From the NCBI GenBank assembly GCA_964483625.1, contig CAZABB010000019.1:1-33746 (forward strand): a stretch of DNA of 33,746 nucleotides, in the 5' to 3' direction. The notes below the pieces were generated by a model. That model searched no databases and was not told the origin of the DNA. It saw nothing but the letters and a program-made list of their open reading frames with translations. The position numbers and the translations under genes are program-made. This DNA comes from JAFGQU01 sp964483625 (GTDB lineage: Bacteria > Omnitrophota > Gorgyraeia > Duberdicusellales > 4484-171). How positions within the stretch are numbered: the first letter of the stretch is position 1; each line of letters opens with the position of its first letter. Below, in pieces: positions 31,793 through 33,746 of the stretch.

Positions 31793-32547
31793 CCGAATGT
31801 AAACCCCTTGAGAAACAAAAAAATAATCCGGTAAAAATAAAACTGCGCGGGATCGTCAAATACGCCTACAAGCAGATGGGTAAAGCGATCTTTGACTACC
31901 GGATGCTGAAAACCAACGATAAGGTCCTGGTCGCGGTCTCCGGCGGCAAAGATTCCCTGTCTTTGCTGCGTCTTCTAAAAATGCGGCAGGCGCGGGTGCC
32001 GATACCTTTCGAAATGATGGCCTGTTTTGTCGATACAAGTTTTATCAAGATCGATATCAAGCGGATGAAAGAGCATTTCCAAGAGGAGGAGGTTCCCTAT
32101 AAGATTTGCCGGCTTAATCTCGATCCTGAAAAAGAGAACGTGGATTGTTTCTGGTGCTCATGGAACCGGCGCAAGCTTCTTTTTGAAACGGCTCAAAGTC
32201 ACGGCTGTAATAAGATCGTCATGGGGCATAACCTGGACGATATCACCGAGACGATCATGATGAACATGGCGTACTTTGCCGAAATCTCAGCGATGAAACC
32301 TTATCTGGACTTATTCGGCGGCAAGCTGACGTTGATCCGCCCGTTATGTTATCTGGAGAAAAAGGAGATCATACGGTTTTTCAATAAATTCGACTTTCCT
32401 GACCTGCATTATGACTGTCCCGTGGGGAATACCTCCCGGCGGCACGCGGTAAGAGAAACAATCGAATCGTTGCGGCAAAAATGCCCCTACGTAAAGAAAA
32501 ACATCTTTAAGTCACTGAAAAAAATCAAGAAAGATTACCTTGTCTGA
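31783..32547 (+). CDS. ttcA: TtcA-family PP-loop tRNA thiolation protein
   Basis: 254 aa. The ATP-pyrophosphatase loop SGGKDSLSLLRLL (about 54-66), the cluster-binding pair CFWCSWNRRK (about 123-132) and GHNLDDITETIMMNM are all present. A further Cys occurs in DCPVGNTSRR (about 210). These are the signs of TtcA-type enzymes, which use a 4Fe-4S cluster to put sulfur on C32 of tRNA. Related archaeal-type TtuA enzymes cannot be excluded, but the zinc-finger ends of that family are not seen. The start codon lies 10 nt inside the upstream gene. Confidence 0.82.
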   Translation: MCVTECKPLEKQKNNPVKIKLRGIVKYAYKQMGKAIFDYRMLKTNDKVLVAVSGGKDSLSLLRLLKMRQARVPIPFEMMACFVDTSFIKIDIKRMKEHFQEEEVPYKICRLNLDPEKENVDCFWCSWNRRKLLFETAQSHGCNKIVMGHNLDDITETIMMNMAYFAEISAMKPYLDLFGGKLTLIRPLCYLEKKEIIRFFNKFDFPDLHYDCPVGNTSRRHAVRETIESLRQKCPYVKKNIFKSLKKIKKDYLV

Positions 32548-32578
32548 CGTGTGACTATGTGACGTGTGTCGTGTGACC
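32548..32578. repeat. TGTGAC octads, inverted arm only
   Basis: CGTGTGAC, TATGTGAC, CGTGTGT and CGTGTGAC lie between the TtcA-like and CoaB-like genes. They end 9 nt before the ATG at 32587. No ribosome-binding site is visible. Confidence 0.65.
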
Positions 32579-32586
32579 TTTTTGTT

Positions 32587-33300
32587 ATGAAAAAGAAAGT
32601 ACTCATTACCGGCGGAGCAACCTGGATAAAGATTGATGAGGTGAGGATTCTTACCAATATCTTTACCGGTAAAACCGCCTTAAAAATGGCTCAAGACTTT
32701 AAAAAAAGAGGGTGGGAGGTGACGGTATTGATCAATCCTCATTGTATCGAGAAAACCCTTGAGAACATCACGTGTGTTCCGTTCCGTTATTTCTCCGAAT
32801 TCAAACAGCTCCTGGCCGTAATGGTAAGGAAGAATCGTTACGATATGATTGTCCACTCGGCGGCGGTGAGTGATTATCGTCTGAAGAAGAGTTTTCCGGG
32901 GAAAATCCCTTCAAAAAAGAAATCCTGGATTCTAAAGTGTATTCCCACCGAAAAACTCATCAAATTGATCCGCAGGAAAGCGCCGAAATCATTTCTGGTC
33001 CAGTTTAAGCTGGAATATAACCGGGCGGCATTGAAAAAGAAGGCATTGGCAAGCCTGAAAGAGAACAAAACCGATCTGATCGTGGCCAATGCCTATACCG
33101 ACCTGAAAAAAAGGTATCAAGCTTGGATCTTTAAGCCGGCCGGTAGCGGTAAACGTATTGCCTCCAAAGCATCCCTCGTTCCCGCCATCCTCAAATTCTA
33201 TCGGGATTATAAAAGTCACATAGACACCTGCCTGCCGGCAGGCAGGCATAGACACATCCCGCACCGATATGTACATATCTATCGGGACCCCGCTGTATAA
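32587..33300 (+). CDS. coaB: Stand-alone CoaB-like phosphopantothenoylcysteine synthetase with repeat-derived tail
   Basis: 237 aa. It matches the CoaB half of CoaBC. The nucleotide-binding start LITGGATWIKIDEVRILTNI and FTGKTALKMAQDF correspond to TxGGTxExID-VRxITNxSSG. VHSAAVSDYRLK and KSFLVQFKLE then VANAYTDL follow. The N-terminal CoaC decarboxylase is missing and not found nearby. The usual IDPVR is IDEVR here. The start is the ATG at 32587; an upstream GTG at 32566 lies in repeat DNA. From about residue 210 (after YRDYK) the frame enters the dispersed repeat at 33215 and adds some 29 residues, ending at a stop in the second hairpin element. The natural end was probably near residue 210. 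Confidence 0.75.
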   Translation: MKKKVLITGGATWIKIDEVRILTNIFTGKTALKMAQDFKKRGWEVTVLINPHCIEKTLENITCVPFRYFSEFKQLLAVMVRKNRYDMIVHSAAVSDYRLKKSFPGKIPSKKKSWILKCIPTEKLIKLIRRKAPKSFLVQFKLEYNRAALKKKALASLKENKTDLIVANAYTDLKKRYQAWIFKPAGSGKRIASKASLVPAILKFYRDYKSHIDTCLPAGRHRHIPHRYVHIYRDPAV

Positions 33301-33328
33301 GAATATTACGGAGCGGGGCGTCACACGT
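33215..33328. repeat. MITE-like structured repeat, copy B, overlapping the coaB 3' end
   Basis: Positions 33215-33251 equal 24388-24424 for 37 nt, including the palindrome CTGCCTGCCGGCAGGCAG (33228-33245). Positions 33247-33328 are the second copy of the element at 14034-14106, with the same CCCCGCT/AGCGGGG hairpin. Its first hairpin loop is replaced by the 14-nt palindrome GATATGTACATATC. Confidence 0.8.
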
Positions 33329-33395
33329 TTAAAAGCTCCAATTTATAAGTCCTAATTATATGTTTTAGGATTTTGTGTCTGACCGCTCATCGCTG

Positions 33396-33426
33396 CCTGC
33401 CCGCTCCCGACTTACGGGAGGGCAGG
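33396..33426. repeat. GC-rich palindrome of the CCTGCCCGCTCCCG family
   Basis: CCTGCC-cg-CTCCCG (33396-33409) pairs with CGGGAG-GGCAGG (33415-33426) around ACTTA. Related forms are at 2388-2417 and 20858-20889, each beside GTCACA octads. Confidence 0.7.
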
Positions 33427-33457
33427 CGGGTCCGCTAAACGCTGTATAAAAAAGTAA

Positions 33458-33481
33458 CCCTCTCCCGATATAGGGAGAGGG
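33458..33481 (-). terminator. Perfect 9-bp hairpin with a T-run on the minus strand
   Basis: CCCTCTCCC (33458-33466) pairs with GGGAGAGGG (33473-33481). Read on the minus strand, the stem is followed by TTACTTTTTTATAC. This would suit a leftward transcript, but no minus-strand gene is visible to its right inside the window, so it may be another repeat. Confidence 0.35.
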
Positions 33482-33555
33482 CCCGTGGCTTTGAGTCCTA
33501 TAAAGGACCCCGTAAAGACAGTGAATAGAGATATTCCTTTTATTTATAACATATT

Positions 33556-33720
33556 ATGGGCATGGATTTAAAGTCAACGTCCTGTTTTTTATGTAACCGT
33601 TTTCATGCCGACCGCGAAAAAGCATTGATTTTATTGGGTATTTTCCATTCTCGGGAATATTTGGCGACGGCCGGCAAACTGAAAAATTTTCGATACTGTA
33701 AACTATTATTCGCAAATTGA
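33556..33720 (+). CDS. Possible small Cys-containing protein
   Basis: 54 aa, starting MGMDLKSTSCFLCNRFHADR, with a C-x2-C and nearby His that could bind metal, and one more Cys near the end. Not recognised. A TATAAC box (33545-33550) lies 5 nt before the ATG, recalling the leaderless pattern elsewhere, but the -35 is poor and there is no ribosome-binding site. The frame is short enough to be chance. Confidence 0.3.
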   Translation: MGMDLKSTSCFLCNRFHADREKALILLGIFHSREYLATAGKLKNFRYCKLLFAN

Positions 33721-33746
33721 CAGATAAATAAAAACGGCATACCCTC

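Larger units (their letters stand above)
33301..33555. other. Non-coding stretch after coaB
   Basis: It holds the end of the MITE-like copy B, the two palindromes described separately, and AT-rich DNA. The motif GCTGTATAAAAAA at 33441-33453 echoes the loop of the MITE-like hairpin. No gene is seen. Confidence 0.55.

Overview
The window looks like a chromosomal segment of a Gram-negative, diderm bacterium. It encodes lipoproteins, outer-membrane lipid-transport proteins, an exosortase/PEP-CTERM sorting system, PilZ signalling and sigma-54. The intergenic gaps hold many short octad/heptad repeats and GC-rich palindromes. My best guess is an uncultured lineage such as Candidatus Omnitrophota (old OP3) or a neighbour. 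This is inference from gene mix and intergenic style; there is no rRNA or other decisive marker in the window.

Layout. (1) 1-2269, minus strand: the 5' three quarters of a fused acyl-activating enzyme / acyl carrier protein / PlsC acyltransferase gene that runs off the left edge. (2) 2711-12390, plus strand: an exosortase locus. A near-consensus sigma-54 promoter (2711-2726) is followed by a polyprenyl-phosphate sugar transferase, a GEVED-domain PEP-CTERM substrate, a multipass membrane protein, a TPR lipoprotein, the exosortase, EpsI, a GAF histidine kinase, a sigma-54-dependent response regulator, and a PocR-GAF sensor. (3) 12589-13980, minus strand: rpoN itself, convergent with that locus and divergent from a PilZ gene (14289-14639). 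The promoter, the activator and the sigma factor therefore all lie within 12 kb. (4) 14818-20794: an AddA/AddB-like helicase-nuclease pair. (5) 21012-25368: a BrkB/YihY membrane protein, a DUF4126 protein, a small membrane protein, then a compact YdbH-like protein followed by a single-polypeptide YnbE-YdbL fusion (outer-membrane lipid homeostasis), then an MsrB lipoprotein cut off before its catalytic half and running into an unrelated Pro/Asp-rich reading frame. A strong intrinsic terminator (26130-26170) closes this block. (6) 26250-27950: a tight three-gene envelope cluster (SurA-N-like lipoprotein, HAMP-only membrane protein, HExxH exported protein). (7) 28060-33300: an APC permease fused to an EIIA domain, overlapping a short pyruvate kinase; then a SAM hydroxide adenosyltransferase, a TtcA-like tRNA thiolase, and a stand-alone CoaB-like protein whose C-terminal tail is read from a repeat element.

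How the parts may work together (inference). The kinase and regulator would activate RpoN at the promoter before the sugar transferase, switching on an extracellular polysaccharide and anchoring of the PEP-CTERM protein by the exosortase, with PilZ and PocR-GAF proteins adding cyclic-di-GMP or small-ligand inputs. Three genes (the acyl synthetase, rpoN and pilZ) have a perfect TATAAT box placed so that transcription should begin 0-2 nt before the ATG, which suggests leaderless mRNAs are common here.

Limits. No tRNA, rRNA, CRISPR array, transposase or phage gene was recognised. All family names are by eye from motifs, with no database search.
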